Below are positions 28,501-37,182 of a stretch of 64,000 nucleotides of DNA, piece after piece. This stretch comes from Bradyrhizobium glycinis. GTDB lineage: Bacteria > Pseudomonadota > Alphaproteobacteria > Rhizobiales > Xanthobacteraceae. The notes under the pieces are model-generated. The model searched no databases. It was not told the origin of the DNA and saw only the letters and a program-made list of their open reading frames with translations. Numbering within the stretch: the stretch's first letter is position 1; every line of letters begins with the position of its first letter. Location: the NCBI RefSeq assembly GCF_016031655.1, contig NZ_JACCHQ010000004.1:62001-126000 (forward strand), read 5' to 3'. The translations under genes were made by a program, and so were the position numbers.

Positions 28501-29618
28501 GCACAAACGTGGATGCGATCGTCATTGGCGCCGGCATCCACGGATGCTCGACCACGCTGCATCTGTGTCTCGCCGGCATGAAGCCGGTGCTGATCGAAAA
28601 GGACTATGCCGGCCGCCACGCCTCCGGCGTCAATGCCGGCGGCGTGCGCCAGCTCGCCCGGCATGTCCCGGAGATACCGTTGTCGATCCGCTCGATGGGC
28701 ATCTGGGAGAAGATCACGGATCTCGTCGACGACGATTGCAGCTTCGAGAGCAACGGTCAGGTGCTGGTCGCCGAGAACGAAGACGAGCTCGTGGCCTGCC
28801 GCGCCCGCGTCGCCGAGCTCAACGCGCTGGGCTTCACCCACGAAGAACTGATCGACGCGGCCGAACTGCGCCGGCTCGTGCCGGCGGTGGCCGAGACCTG
28901 TCCCGGCGGCGTGGTCTCGCGCCGCGACGGCGCGGCCAATCCGGCGCAGACGACGACGGCGTTCCGCCGCAAGGCCGAGCAGCTCGGTGCGACCGTGCGC
29001 GAAGGCGTAGCGGCCAGCAACATCCGCTACAACGACGGTCTCTGGCACGTCGATGCGGGTTCGGAGAGCTTTGCCGCGCCGGTGCTGGTCAATGCCGCCG
29101 GCGCCTGGGCCGGCAAGATCGCGGCTGATCTTGGCGAGCCGGTGCCGGTCGAGACCGTGGCGCCGATGCTGATGATCACCTCGCGCGTGCCGCACTTCAT
29201 CGATCCGGTCGTGATCCTGCGCGGTCGCAAGCTTTCCTTCAAGCAGTTCAAGAACGGCACCGTGCTGATCGGCGGCGGCCATCTGGCGACGCCCTATCAG
29301 GATCGCAACGAGACCGTGCTGGACTGGAAGAGCCTTGCGACCAGCGCGCAGACCGTGTTCGAGCTGTTTCCGGTCATGCGCGGCGCGACCATCGTCCGCG
29401 CCTGGGCCGGCATCGAAGCCAAGATGAAGGACGACATTCCCGTGTTCGGGCCGAGCTCGCGTCACAAGGGGCTCTACCACCAGTTCGGCTTCTCGCTGCA
29501 CGGCTTTCAACTCGGCCCCGGCGCCGGCGCCGTGATGGCGGAGCTGATTGTCAACGGCGGCACGCAGACCCGCGTCAGCGATCTCGGCATCGACCGCTTC
29601 CACCCTTCCACGCTCTAG
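28497..29618 (+). CDS. Second FAD-dependent oxidase subunit (sarcosine/opine oxidase beta-like)
   Basis: The 373-aa DAO-family protein has the FAD motif AIVIGAGIHGCSTTLHL and a C-terminal FSLHGFQLGPGAGAVMAEL, the usual FAD-binding tail. It is a second catalytic-type subunit in the same operon as the one at 25621, so the complex may be able to act on two substrates or use alternative catalytic chains. The TAG stop overlaps the start of a palindromic repeat. Confidence 0.88.
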   Translation: MSTNVDAIVIGAGIHGCSTTLHLCLAGMKPVLIEKDYAGRHASGVNAGGVRQLARHVPEIPLSIRSMGIWEKITDLVDDDCSFESNGQVLVAENEDELVACRARVAELNALGFTHEELIDAAELRRLVPAVAETCPGGVVSRRDGAANPAQTTTAFRRKAEQLGATVREGVAASNIRYNDGLWHVDAGSESFAAPVLVNAAGAWAGKIAADLGEPVPVETVAPMLMITSRVPHFIDPVVILRGRKLSFKQFKNGTVLIGGGHLATPYQDRNETVLDWKSLATSAQTVFELFPVMRGATIVRAWAGIEAKMKDDIPVFGPSSRHKGLYHQFGFSLHGFQLGPGAGAVMAELIVNGGTQTRVSDLGIDRFHPSTL

Positions 29619-29670
29619 CATGATCCGGAAAAGTGTGTAGCGGTTTTCCGAAAGGATCATGCTCAAACAA
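29617..29670. repeat. 54-nt palindromic repeat, copy 1
   Basis: This element has arms AGCATGATCC and GGATCATGCT around an imperfect stem. An exact inverted copy lies at 33111-33164. It supplies the last two bases of the stop codon of the oxidase at 28497-29618 and sits before the ridA gene. Confidence 0.85.
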
Positions 29671-29687
29671 AGGAACAAGAGGACATC

Positions 29688-30035
29688 ATGAGCATTACCC
29701 GCAGCATCCGCACGCCCATCATGCACCGCGCCGTCGAAGCCAATGGCTTCGTCTTCCTCGGCGGTACCATCGCCGACGACACCTCGGTCTCGATGGGCGA
29801 CCAGACCCGCAACATCCTCGGCAAGATCGCCGGCTATCTGAAAGAGGCGGGAACCGACAAGTCGCGCGTGGTCAGCGCCTCGATCTTCGTCACCGATCTC
29901 TCCAAGAAGAACGAGATGGACGCGGCCTGGACCGAATTCTTCGGCGACAACCTGCCGACGCGCGCCACCGTCGGCGTCGCCGATCTCGGCGGCGGCGCGC
30001 TGATCGAGGTGGTGGTGACCGCGCTCAAGGGCTGA
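29688..30035 (+). CDS. RidA family (YjgF/YER057c/UK114) protein
   Basis: The 115-aa protein has the family layout, with DKSRVVSASIFVTDLS and a C-terminal PTRATVGVADLGGGALIEVVV containing the substrate-binding Arg. RidA proteins hydrolyse reactive imines and enamines released by amine oxidases and PLP enzymes. It directly follows four oxidase subunit genes, so imine clean-up for that complex is a natural role. An AGAGGACATC ribosome site precedes the ATG. Confidence 0.92.
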   Translation: MSITRSIRTPIMHRAVEANGFVFLGGTIADDTSVSMGDQTRNILGKIAGYLKEAGTDKSRVVSASIFVTDLSKKNEMDAAWTEFFGDNLPTRATVGVADLGGGALIEVVVTALKG

Positions 30036-30141
30036 TCAGCGATCGGCGGGAATCGAAACGACGCGAACTCTATTTTGCCAGCCCGCCAATGGCGGGATGG
30101 TCTAATCCCGCGCGAAGTTCCGAAGTCTTAGAACTATCAAA

Positions 30142-30173
30142 CGCCCGACGCCCTGCCCCCAGCGCGTCGGGCG
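30142..30173. terminator. Perfect 10-bp inverted repeat between ridA and dctA
   Basis: CGCCCGACGC (30142-30151) pairs with GCGTCGGGCG (30164-30173) around a 12-nt loop. It is between the convergent ridA and dctA genes, so it may stop transcription from both sides. The flanking A-run (30175-30180) is not a proper T-run for the plus strand, so termination is uncertain. I see no gene in 30036-30294. Confidence 0.4.
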
Positions 30174-30294
30174 GAAAAAATGAGTATCAATCCGTCATCC
30201 CAACGCCGTTGTTGTGACGCGGGCCGCATCGATTTTCTACTCCGGGAAACTACCGCATCGGAACCAGGCGTCGTCTGCTCACGCACTGCGCGGC

Positions 30295-31629
30295 CTACGA
30301 CGCAGCGCCCCCGCCTGGCTCCAGCGCCTCGCCGATCTCCAGCGGATGCGCCATGGTCTCGTGCAGCGCGTCGCGGTCGAGCTCGCCTTCGGAGATGCTG
30401 ATGACGACGCAGGCAACGCCATTGCCGATCAGATTGGTGAGCGCGCGGCATTCGCTCATGAACTTGTCGATGCCGACCAGGATCGCGATCGATTGGATCG
30501 GTATATCAGGCACGATCGACAGCGTCGCGGCGAGAGTGATGAAGCCGGCGCCGGTCACGCCGGAGGCGCCCTTGGAGGTGATCATGGCGATGCCGAGAAT
30601 GCCGAGCTCCTGCCAGATGGTCAGATGGGTGTTGGTCGCCTGCGCCAGGAACAGCGTCGCCAGCGTCATGTAGATGTTGGTCCCATCGAGGTTGAAGCTG
30701 TAGCCGGTCGGGATCACGAGGCCCACCACGGAGCGTGAGGCGCCGAGATGCTCCATCTTCTGGATCATCTGCGGCAGCACGGTCTCGGAGGACGAGGTGC
30801 CGAGCACGATCAAGAGCTCGTCCTTGATATAGGCGATGAAGCGCAGGATCGAGAAGCCGGCGAGCCGGGCGATTGCACCCAGCACGATCAGCACGAACAG
30901 GATGCTGGTCAGATAGAACGTGCCGATCAGGGCGGCGAGATTGAGCAGCGAGCCGAGGCCGTAGGCGCCGACGGTGAACGCCATCGCGCCGAAGGCGCCG
31001 ATCGGCGCGACGCGCACGATGATGCGGATGATGCCGAAGAACATCTTCGCCGCCTTGTCGATCGCGTCCGCAATGGGCTCACCGGCCTTGCCGAGGAAGG
31101 CGATGGCGAAGCCGGACAGGATCGAGATCAGCAGCACCTGCAAGAGGTCGCCGCGCGCGATCGCGCCGAGATAGCTGTCGGGAATGATCGCCATCAGATG
31201 GGCGACGATGCCCTCTTCCTTGGCCTTGGTGACGTAGGTTGCCACCGAATTGGGGTCGATCGTGGCCGGATCGATGTTGAAGCCGTGCCCGGGCTGGAGA
31301 ATCTCGCCGACCAGCAAACCCACCGCGAGCGCCACGGTCGAGACCGTCTCGAAATAGATCAGCGACTTCAGCCCGACCCGGCCAACCCGCTTGAGATCGC
31401 CCATCGAGGAGATGCCGTGCACCACGGTGCAGAAGATCACGGGCGCGATCATCATCTTGATCAGCGCGATGAAGCCGTCGCCGAGCGGCTTCAAGGCCTT
31501 GCCGAGATCTGGATAGACATAGCCGATGAGCACGCCGAGTGCGATCGCGATCAGCACCTGGACGTAGAGGATCTTGTACCAGGGCTGGTGCCGGCGCTGG
31601 ATGGCTGACGGGATCGCAATCTGTGTCAT
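30295..31629 (-). CDS. dctA: C4-dicarboxylate transport protein DctA
   Basis: This 444-aa DAACS-family symporter imports succinate, malate and fumarate with protons or sodium. The family motifs [19 protein letters not shown] and [19 protein letters not shown] are complete, and multiple hydrophobic helices are evident. ATG 31629 gives the usual N-terminus before the first helix. A dctBD regulator pair is not in this window. Confidence 0.95.
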   Translation of the reverse strand: MTQIAIPSAIQRRHQPWYKILYVQVLIAIALGVLIGYVYPDLGKALKPLGDGFIALIKMMIAPVIFCTVVHGISSMGDLKRVGRVGLKSLIYFETVSTVALAVGLLVGEILQPGHGFNIDPATIDPNSVATYVTKAKEEGIVAHLMAIIPDSYLGAIARGDLLQVLLISILSGFAIAFLGKAGEPIADAIDKAAKMFFGIIRIIVRVAPIGAFGAMAFTVGAYGLGSLLNLAALIGTFYLTSILFVLIVLGAIARLAGFSILRFIAYIKDELLIVLGTSSSETVLPQMIQKMEHLGASRSVVGLVIPTGYSFNLDGTNIYMTLATLFLAQATNTHLTIWQELGILGIAMITSKGASGVTGAGFITLAATLSIVPDIPIQSIAILVGIDKFMSECRALTNLIGNGVACVVISISEGELDRDALHETMAHPLEIGEALEPGGGAAS

Positions 31630-31753
31630 AATGCGGGCTCGGGAACGGATTGATCGTGCATGATTTGCATCATGTGATGGGCGTCGCAGAAGCGACAATC
31701 ACATTTTTGTCTGTTGGCACGCCATCGATCGCTGCACCGGAACCGGGGGAAAC

Positions 31754-33067
31754 ATGACGATCGCAACAGGCTCGGACGAGCAGAGCTATTTTCCACGTTG
31801 GAAGCTCAAGACCTCGGGCGTGATCATGCCGGAGGAGCGGCTGTCCTGGGGCCAGACTATCGTCTCAGGTCTTCAACATTGCGTCGCGATGTCCGGTGCG
31901 ACGATCATCGCGCCGCTGTTGATGGGGTTCGATCCCAACGTTGCAGTTCTGTTCTCCGGCGTCGGCACGCTGATCTTCTTCGTCGTCGTCGCCGGGCGCG
32001 TGCCGAGCTACCTCGGCTCGAGCTTCGCCTTCATCGCCGTCGTCATCGCCGCGACGGGCTATGCCGGGCAGGGGCCAAACCCGAACCTGTCGGTTGCACT
32101 CGGCGGCATCGTCGGCGCCGGGGTGCTGTATGGCCTGATTTCGCTGGTCGTGATGTGGTCCGGTGTTGGCTGGATCGAGCGGCTGCTGCCGCCGGCCGTC
32201 ACCGGCGCTGTCGTCGCCGCGATCGGCCTCAATCTCGCGCCAGTGGCGGTCAAGGCGGTGAGCGCCAATGCCTTCGACACCTGGATCGGGCTCGCCACCG
32301 TCTTGATCATCGGCGTGGTGGCCGTTGCAGCGCCAGGCCTGTGGCGCCGCCTGCCGATCATCCTCGGGGCGGTCGGCGGCTATCTCCTCTACCTGCTGTT
32401 CGCGAACGGCCTCGGCTTCGGCAAGCCGATCGACTTCACGCGATTGTCGGCCGCGCCGTGGCTCGGGCTGCCGAACTTCACGGCGCCGAGCTTTCAGGCC
32501 GATGCGATCTTCCTCATCGCGCCGGTTGCGGTCATTCTCGTTGCTGAGAACCTCGGGCACATCAAGGCCGTCGGCGCCATGACGGGCCGGAACCTCGATG
32601 CCTATCTCGGCCGCGCCCTGTTCGCGGACAGTCTCGCGACCATCGTGGCGGCGTGCGGCGGTGGCACCGGCGTCACCACCTACGCCGAGAACATCGGCGT
32701 GATGGCGGCGACCAAGGTCTATTCGACCCTGCTGTTTGCGTTCGCAGCCTTGGTGTCGATCCTGCTCGGCTTCTCGCCGAAATTCGGCGCGCTCATCTTG
32801 TCCATCCCGGGTCCCGTCATTGGGGGGCTTTCGATCGTGCTGTTCGGGCTGATCGCGGCGATGGCCGGACGAATCTGGGTCGAGAACAAGGTCGACTTTG
32901 CCAATCCTGCGAACCTCATCACCGTCGCGGTGGCGCTGATCGCAGGGGCCGGCGATCTCACGCTCAAATTCGGTGCGTTCACGATCGGCGGCATCGGCAC
33001 TGCGACTTTCGGCGCGATCATCCTCTATCAAATCCTGACCTCGCCGCTCGCGCAGCCAGTCGACTAA
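31754..33067 (+). CDS. NCS2 family nucleobase permease (UraA/RutG-like)
   Basis: The 437-aa inner-membrane transporter of the nucleobase:cation symporter-2 family has 12-14 hydrophobic helices. VILVAENLGHIKAVGAMTGRN is the signature region with the substrate-binding Glu, and GGTGVTTYAENIGVMA is the second conserved motif. Uracil or a related pyrimidine is the likely substrate. It is divergent from dctA. Confidence 0.9.
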   Translation: MTIATGSDEQSYFPRWKLKTSGVIMPEERLSWGQTIVSGLQHCVAMSGATIIAPLLMGFDPNVAVLFSGVGTLIFFVVVAGRVPSYLGSSFAFIAVVIAATGYAGQGPNPNLSVALGGIVGAGVLYGLISLVVMWSGVGWIERLLPPAVTGAVVAAIGLNLAPVAVKAVSANAFDTWIGLATVLIIGVVAVAAPGLWRRLPIILGAVGGYLLYLLFANGLGFGKPIDFTRLSAAPWLGLPNFTAPSFQADAIFLIAPVAVILVAENLGHIKAVGAMTGRNLDAYLGRALFADSLATIVAACGGGTGVTTYAENIGVMAATKVYSTLLFAFAALVSILLGFSPKFGALILSIPGPVIGGLSIVLFGLIAAMAGRIWVENKVDFANPANLITVAVALIAGAGDLTLKFGAFTIGGIGTATFGAIILYQILTSPLAQPVD

Positions 33068-33104
33068 AGCGCGATGCGATTAGGATTGATCGTCATCGCG
33101 CTTT
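33066..33104. terminator. Inverted repeat at the end of the NCS2 gene
   Basis: AAAGCGCGATG (33066-33076), overlapping the stop codon, is mirrored by CATCGCGCTTT (33094-33104). It is a strong hairpin immediately after the coding region and a candidate transcription end, although it lacks a following T-run. Confidence 0.45.
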
Positions 33105-33110
33105 AGGTTG

Positions 33111-33164
33111 TTGTTTGAGCATGATCCTTTCGGAAAACCGCTACACACTTTTCCGGATCATGCT
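33111..33164. repeat. 54-nt palindromic repeat, copy 2 (inverted)
   Basis: This is the exact reverse complement of the element at 29617-29670. The two copies face each other around ridA, dctA and the NCS2 gene. Confidence 0.85.
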
Positions 33165-33238
33165 CTAGATCCCGGCATCTGCGAGGGATGGAACAAAACG
33201 CCGGTTCCATCCATGATGATGCATCCCGGAGAGAACAC

Positions 33239-34075
33239 ATGCCGCAAACCGAACGCTCGACCTCGTTTCCCTCGCGCCTCGTCGGCCAGTACGCGCTGGT
33301 GACCGGCGCCTCCCAAGGCATCGGCCGCGCCGTCGCCATCCGGCTGGCGCAGGAAGGCGCGACCGTCGCCATCAACTATTTCGATCACGCCGGCAACGCC
33401 GAGGAGACCCTCGCGCTGGCGCGAACGGCATCGAGCGATCGCGGCCACGGCAGGCTCGACCATATCGTCGTCAAGGCCGATATCGGGGTCGAGCAGGACA
33501 TCGCCGCGATGTTCGAGACCGTCCTGGCGCGCTTCAAGCGCCTCGACTGTCTCGTCAACAATGCCGGCTTCCAGCGGGAATCGCCGAGCGAGGGGCTCGA
33601 CGTCGAAACCTACCGCCGCATCATCGACGTCAATCTCAACGGCGCCGTGCTCTGCGCGCACAAGGCGCTGGCGCATTTCGTCGCGCGTGGCGGAGGTGGC
33701 AGCATCATCAACTGCTCCAGCGTCCACCAGATCATCCCAAAGCCCGGCTATCTCGCTTATTCCATCAGCAAGAGCGGTATGGCCGGTCTCACCCGCACGC
33801 TGGCGCTCGAATTCGCGCGGCACGGCATCCGCGTCAATGCGGTCGGTCCCGGCGCAATCGATACGCCGATCAACGCGGCCTGGACCGGCGATCCCGAAAA
33901 GCGCGGTGTCGTCACCAGCCACATTCCGCTCGGCCGCGTCGGCACTCCCGAAGAGATCGCGGCGGTGTTCGCCTTCCTCGCCTCGGACGATTCCAGCTAC
34001 ATCACCGGGCAGACCATCTATGCCTGCGGAGGCATCACGCTGTTTCCGGAGTTTCGCGAGAACTGGGCGAGCTAA
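33239..34075 (+). CDS. Short-chain dehydrogenase/reductase (glucose-1-dehydrogenase-like)
   Basis: This 278-aa classical SDR has TGASQGIGRAV for NAD(P) binding, the NNAG motif (LVNNAGFQ), catalytic Ser in NCSSVHQ and the Tyr-Lys pair in YSISKSG. ATG 33239 has GGAGAG upstream; ATG 33188 would add 17 residues and is a possible alternative. The substrate is not predictable. Confidence 0.88.
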   Translation: MPQTERSTSFPSRLVGQYALVTGASQGIGRAVAIRLAQEGATVAINYFDHAGNAEETLALARTASSDRGHGRLDHIVVKADIGVEQDIAAMFETVLARFKRLDCLVNNAGFQRESPSEGLDVETYRRIIDVNLNGAVLCAHKALAHFVARGGGGSIINCSSVHQIIPKPGYLAYSISKSGMAGLTRTLALEFARHGIRVNAVGPGAIDTPINAAWTGDPEKRGVVTSHIPLGRVGTPEEIAAVFAFLASDDSSYITGQTIYACGGITLFPEFRENWAS

Positions 34076-34132
34076 ACTCGGGCCGCCACGCGGCATCTGG
34101 CAGAATCCGCCGGCGCAGACTACATCTGCACC

Positions 34133-34954
34133 ATGACGAGTTCTCCGCTGGCAGATTCCCCACTCCAGGATTTCGTCGGCCGGCACGAAAAACTATTCGT
34201 GCTGACCGGCGCCGGCTGCAGCACCAATTCGGGCATTCCCGATTATCGCGACAGCCAGGGCAACTGGAAGCGGACCCAGCCGGTCAATTTCCAGGCTTTC
34301 ATGTCGGACGAGCCGACGCGCCGGCGCTATTGGGCGCGCAGCCTGATCGGCTGGCGGCGGTTCGGCCAGGCGAAGCCGAACGATGCGCATCGCGCGTTGG
34401 CCCGGCTCGAGGCGAATGGCCGGTGCGGGATGCTGCTGACGCAGAATGTCGACCGGCTGCATCAGTCGGCCGGCCACCGGCAGGTGATCGACCTGCACGG
34501 CCGGCTCGATCTGGTCCGCTGCATGGGCTGCGGTCGCAAGACGCGTCGCGACCAGTTTCAGCACGCTCTCGGCCGCGCCAATGCGGCATGGCTGACGCTT
34601 GATGCCGCGGATGCACCTGATGGCGACGCCGATCTGGAGCACGAGGATTTTTCCTCCTTCGAGGTGCCGCCTTGCGAAGCCTGCGGCGGCATTCTCAAGC
34701 CCGACGTGGTGTTCTTCGGCGAGAATGTGCCGCGCGATGTGGTGGCCAAGGCGCAGGATCATCTGGGGCAGGCCGATGCCATGCTGATCGTCGGCTCGTC
34801 ATTGATGGTCTATTCCGGCTTCCGCTTCGTGCAGGCTGCCGCGAAACGGCAGATTCCGATCGCCGCGATCAATCTCGGGCGTACCCGTGCCGACGATCTC
34901 TTGACGCTGAAGGTCGAGGAGCGCTGCGAAGCGGCGCTTGCATTCCTGCTCTGA
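34133..34954 (+). CDS. Sir2-family NAD-dependent deacylase
   Basis: The 273-aa sirtuin has the NAD motif TGAGCSTNSGIPDYRD, the TQNVDRLHQSAG segment, catalytic His in DLHGRLD and four zinc Cys in CMGCGRK and CEACGG. It is closest in layout to class II (SIRT4-like) sirtuins, whose preferred acyl group varies. The family removes acyl groups from protein lysines. Confidence 0.92.
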   Translation: MTSSPLADSPLQDFVGRHEKLFVLTGAGCSTNSGIPDYRDSQGNWKRTQPVNFQAFMSDEPTRRRYWARSLIGWRRFGQAKPNDAHRALARLEANGRCGMLLTQNVDRLHQSAGHRQVIDLHGRLDLVRCMGCGRKTRRDQFQHALGRANAAWLTLDAADAPDGDADLEHEDFSSFEVPPCEACGGILKPDVVFFGENVPRDVVAKAQDHLGQADAMLIVGSSLMVYSGFRFVQAAAKRQIPIAAINLGRTRADDLLTLKVEERCEAALAFLL

Positions 34955-35095
34955 TCGCGCTCACGGCGAACACGCCTTGCCTATTGCATAGGTGCCGCGC
35001 AAAATAGCCGGGCACAGCGTTGCCGGCATGCCTCATGGCACGGGAATTGCTGCGCTTTTGGACCCAGTCTTGACGACCAGCACGGAGAATTTGGA

Positions 35096-37180
35096 ATGCT
35101 TGAGGGAGCCGAGGTACGGCTTGCCGTGGATATCGGTGGCACCTTCACCGACATCGTGCTGGACGTGGGACAAGACCGCAAAACCCGCAAGGTGTTGACG
35201 ACCCCGCAGCGCCCCGAGCAGGCGGTGCTGGACGGCATGCGGCTCATTCTTGCCGATGCACGTGCCCATATCAGCGATATCGACGTCTTCATCCATGGCA
35301 CGACGCTCGCGACCAATGCGATCATCGAACGGCGCGGCGCCAAGACGGCGCTGATCGCAACCGAAGGCTTTCGCGACGTGCTCGATATCGGCACCGAGAG
35401 CCGGTACGACCAGTACGATCTCAGCATCGACAAGCCGAAGCCGCTGGCCCCGCGCAGCCTCCGCTTCACGGTGCCGGAGCGCATCGACGCCCATGGCGCC
35501 GTCCGCCTCCCGCTCGACGAGACGGCCGTGCGCGCGCTCGCGCCGAAATTGCGTGAGCTCGGCGTCGAGAGCGTCGCGATCGCCTTCCTGCACTCCTACG
35601 CCAATCCCGAGCACGAGCGACGCGCAGCGGCGATCCTGGCCGAGGAGATGCCCGGCATCTCCGTGACGGTGTCTTCCGCCGTCTGTCCCGAAATTCGCGA
35701 GTACGAGCGCACATCGACTGCGGTCGCGAACGCCTATGTGCAACCCCTGATCGACGGCTATCTCGCCCGCATGGCCGACGCCCTGCAGGTCGAGCAGTTT
35801 CGTGGCGCCATCTATCTGGTCACCTCGGGCGGAGGTGTCACCTCGATCGAGACGGCGCGGCGCTTTCCGGTGCGTCTCGTCGAATCCGGGCCTGCCGGCG
35901 GCGCGATCTTCGCTGCACAGATCGCGGCGCGGCTCGGCGAGAGCAAGGTGCTGTCCTTCGACATGGGCGGCACCACGGCCAAGATCTGCCTGATCGAGAA
36001 ATACCAGCCCGAGACCTCGCGCGTGTTCGAGGTCGATCGCGCCGCGCGCTTCCTCAAGGGCTCCGGCCTGCCGGTGCGCATCCCCGTGATCGAGATGGTC
36101 GAGATCGGCGCCGGCGGCGGTTCGATCGCCCATGTCGATGCGATGAAGCGCGTCACCGTCGGCCCGGAGAGCGCCTCGTCGGAGCCGGGGCCGGCCTGCT
36201 ATGGCCGAGGCGGCCAGCGTCCGGCGGTGACGGATGCCGACGTCGCGCTCGGCATGATCGATCCCGATGCCTTTGCGGCCGGCACAATCAAGCTCGATCC
36301 GGAGCTGTCGAAACAGGCGCTGCTGCGCGATGTCGGTGCGCCGCTCGGCCTGTCCGCGGAGACGGCAGCCTATGCCGTGCACGAGGTCGTCTGCGAGAAC
36401 ATGGCGAGCGCGGCGCGCGTGCACGCCGTCGAGCGCGGCGCCGTGGTCGGCCAGCACACGCTGATCGCCTTCGGCGGTGCCGCGCCGCTGCATGCGGCGC
36501 GCGTCGCCGAAAAGATCGGCGTCTCCCGCGTGATCGTGCCGTCGAATGCCGGCGTCGGCTCGGCGGTCGGCTTTCTGGCCGCGCCGATCGCCTATGAGCT
36601 GGTGCGCAGCCGGCACGTCCGCCTCGATGATTTCGACACCGCGGCCGTCTCCGACTTACTTCAGGAGATGGCGACCGAAGCGCGTGCGCTGGTCGAGCCT
36701 GGTGCCGCCGGTGCGCCGGTGCGCGAGCGCCGCGCGGCCTTCATGCGCTATGTCGGCCAGGGCCACGAGATCACCGTCGAGCTGCCGAACCGGCCGCTGA
36801 TCTCCGCCGATCTCGCCGGCCTGCGCCAGAAGTTCGAGACGGATTATTCAGCCATGTTCGAGCGGCCGATCCCGGGCGCGGCCATCGAGGTGCTGAGCTG
36901 GTCGGTGCTCGCAACGACGGAGGCGCGCAATCCGCCTGCCGTTGCGGCGGTCGCGCGCAAGGCCGCGGCCACGGCGTCCGGCAGTCGAAAATTCTTCGAC
37001 GGCCGGGCCGGAGAAGTGATCGAGATCCCGCTCTACCGGCGCGAGGACATGGCGCCGGGGGCGATCATCGCGGGCCCCGCCGTGATCGCGGAAGACGAAA
37101 CCTCGACCTTCGTCTCCACCAGTTTCGACGCCCATATCGACGGTGCCGGCAGCATCGTCATGGAACGAAAGGCGGCCTGA
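35096..37180 (+). CDS. Hydantoinase A / 5-oxoprolinase family protein (HyuA-like)
   Basis: This 694-aa protein has the HyuA N-terminal motif RLAVDIGGTFTDIVL, an actin-like ATP-binding fold with SFDMGGTTAKICLIEKY, and the GAGGGSIAHVD region. With HyuB it forms an ATP-dependent enzyme that opens cyclic amides such as N-methylhydantoin or 5-oxoproline. The hyuB start is 2 nt after its stop. The 141-nt region upstream shows no other gene. Confidence 0.9.
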   Translation: MLEGAEVRLAVDIGGTFTDIVLDVGQDRKTRKVLTTPQRPEQAVLDGMRLILADARAHISDIDVFIHGTTLATNAIIERRGAKTALIATEGFRDVLDIGTESRYDQYDLSIDKPKPLAPRSLRFTVPERIDAHGAVRLPLDETAVRALAPKLRELGVESVAIAFLHSYANPEHERRAAAILAEEMPGISVTVSSAVCPEIREYERTSTAVANAYVQPLIDGYLARMADALQVEQFRGAIYLVTSGGGVTSIETARRFPVRLVESGPAGGAIFAAQIAARLGESKVLSFDMGGTTAKICLIEKYQPETSRVFEVDRAARFLKGSGLPVRIPVIEMVEIGAGGGSIAHVDAMKRVTVGPESASSEPGPACYGRGGQRPAVTDADVALGMIDPDAFAAGTIKLDPELSKQALLRDVGAPLGLSAETAAYAVHEVVCENMASAARVHAVERGAVVGQHTLIAFGGAAPLHAARVAEKIGVSRVIVPSNAGVGSAVGFLAAPIAYELVRSRHVRLDDFDTAAVSDLLQEMATEARALVEPGAAGAPVRERRAAFMRYVGQGHEITVELPNRPLISADLAGLRQKFETDYSAMFERPIPGAAIEVLSWSVLATTEARNPPAVAAVARKAAATASGSRKFFDGRAGEVIEIPLYRREDMAPGAIIAGPAVIAEDETSTFVSTSFDAHIDGAGSIVMERKAA

Positions 37181-37182
37181 TC

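Noticed and set aside
28404..29726. 440-codon minus-strand frame opposite the flavoprotein genes
   Set aside because: Shadow frame; the plus-strand gene has the FAD motif and overlaps its neighbours in operon style.
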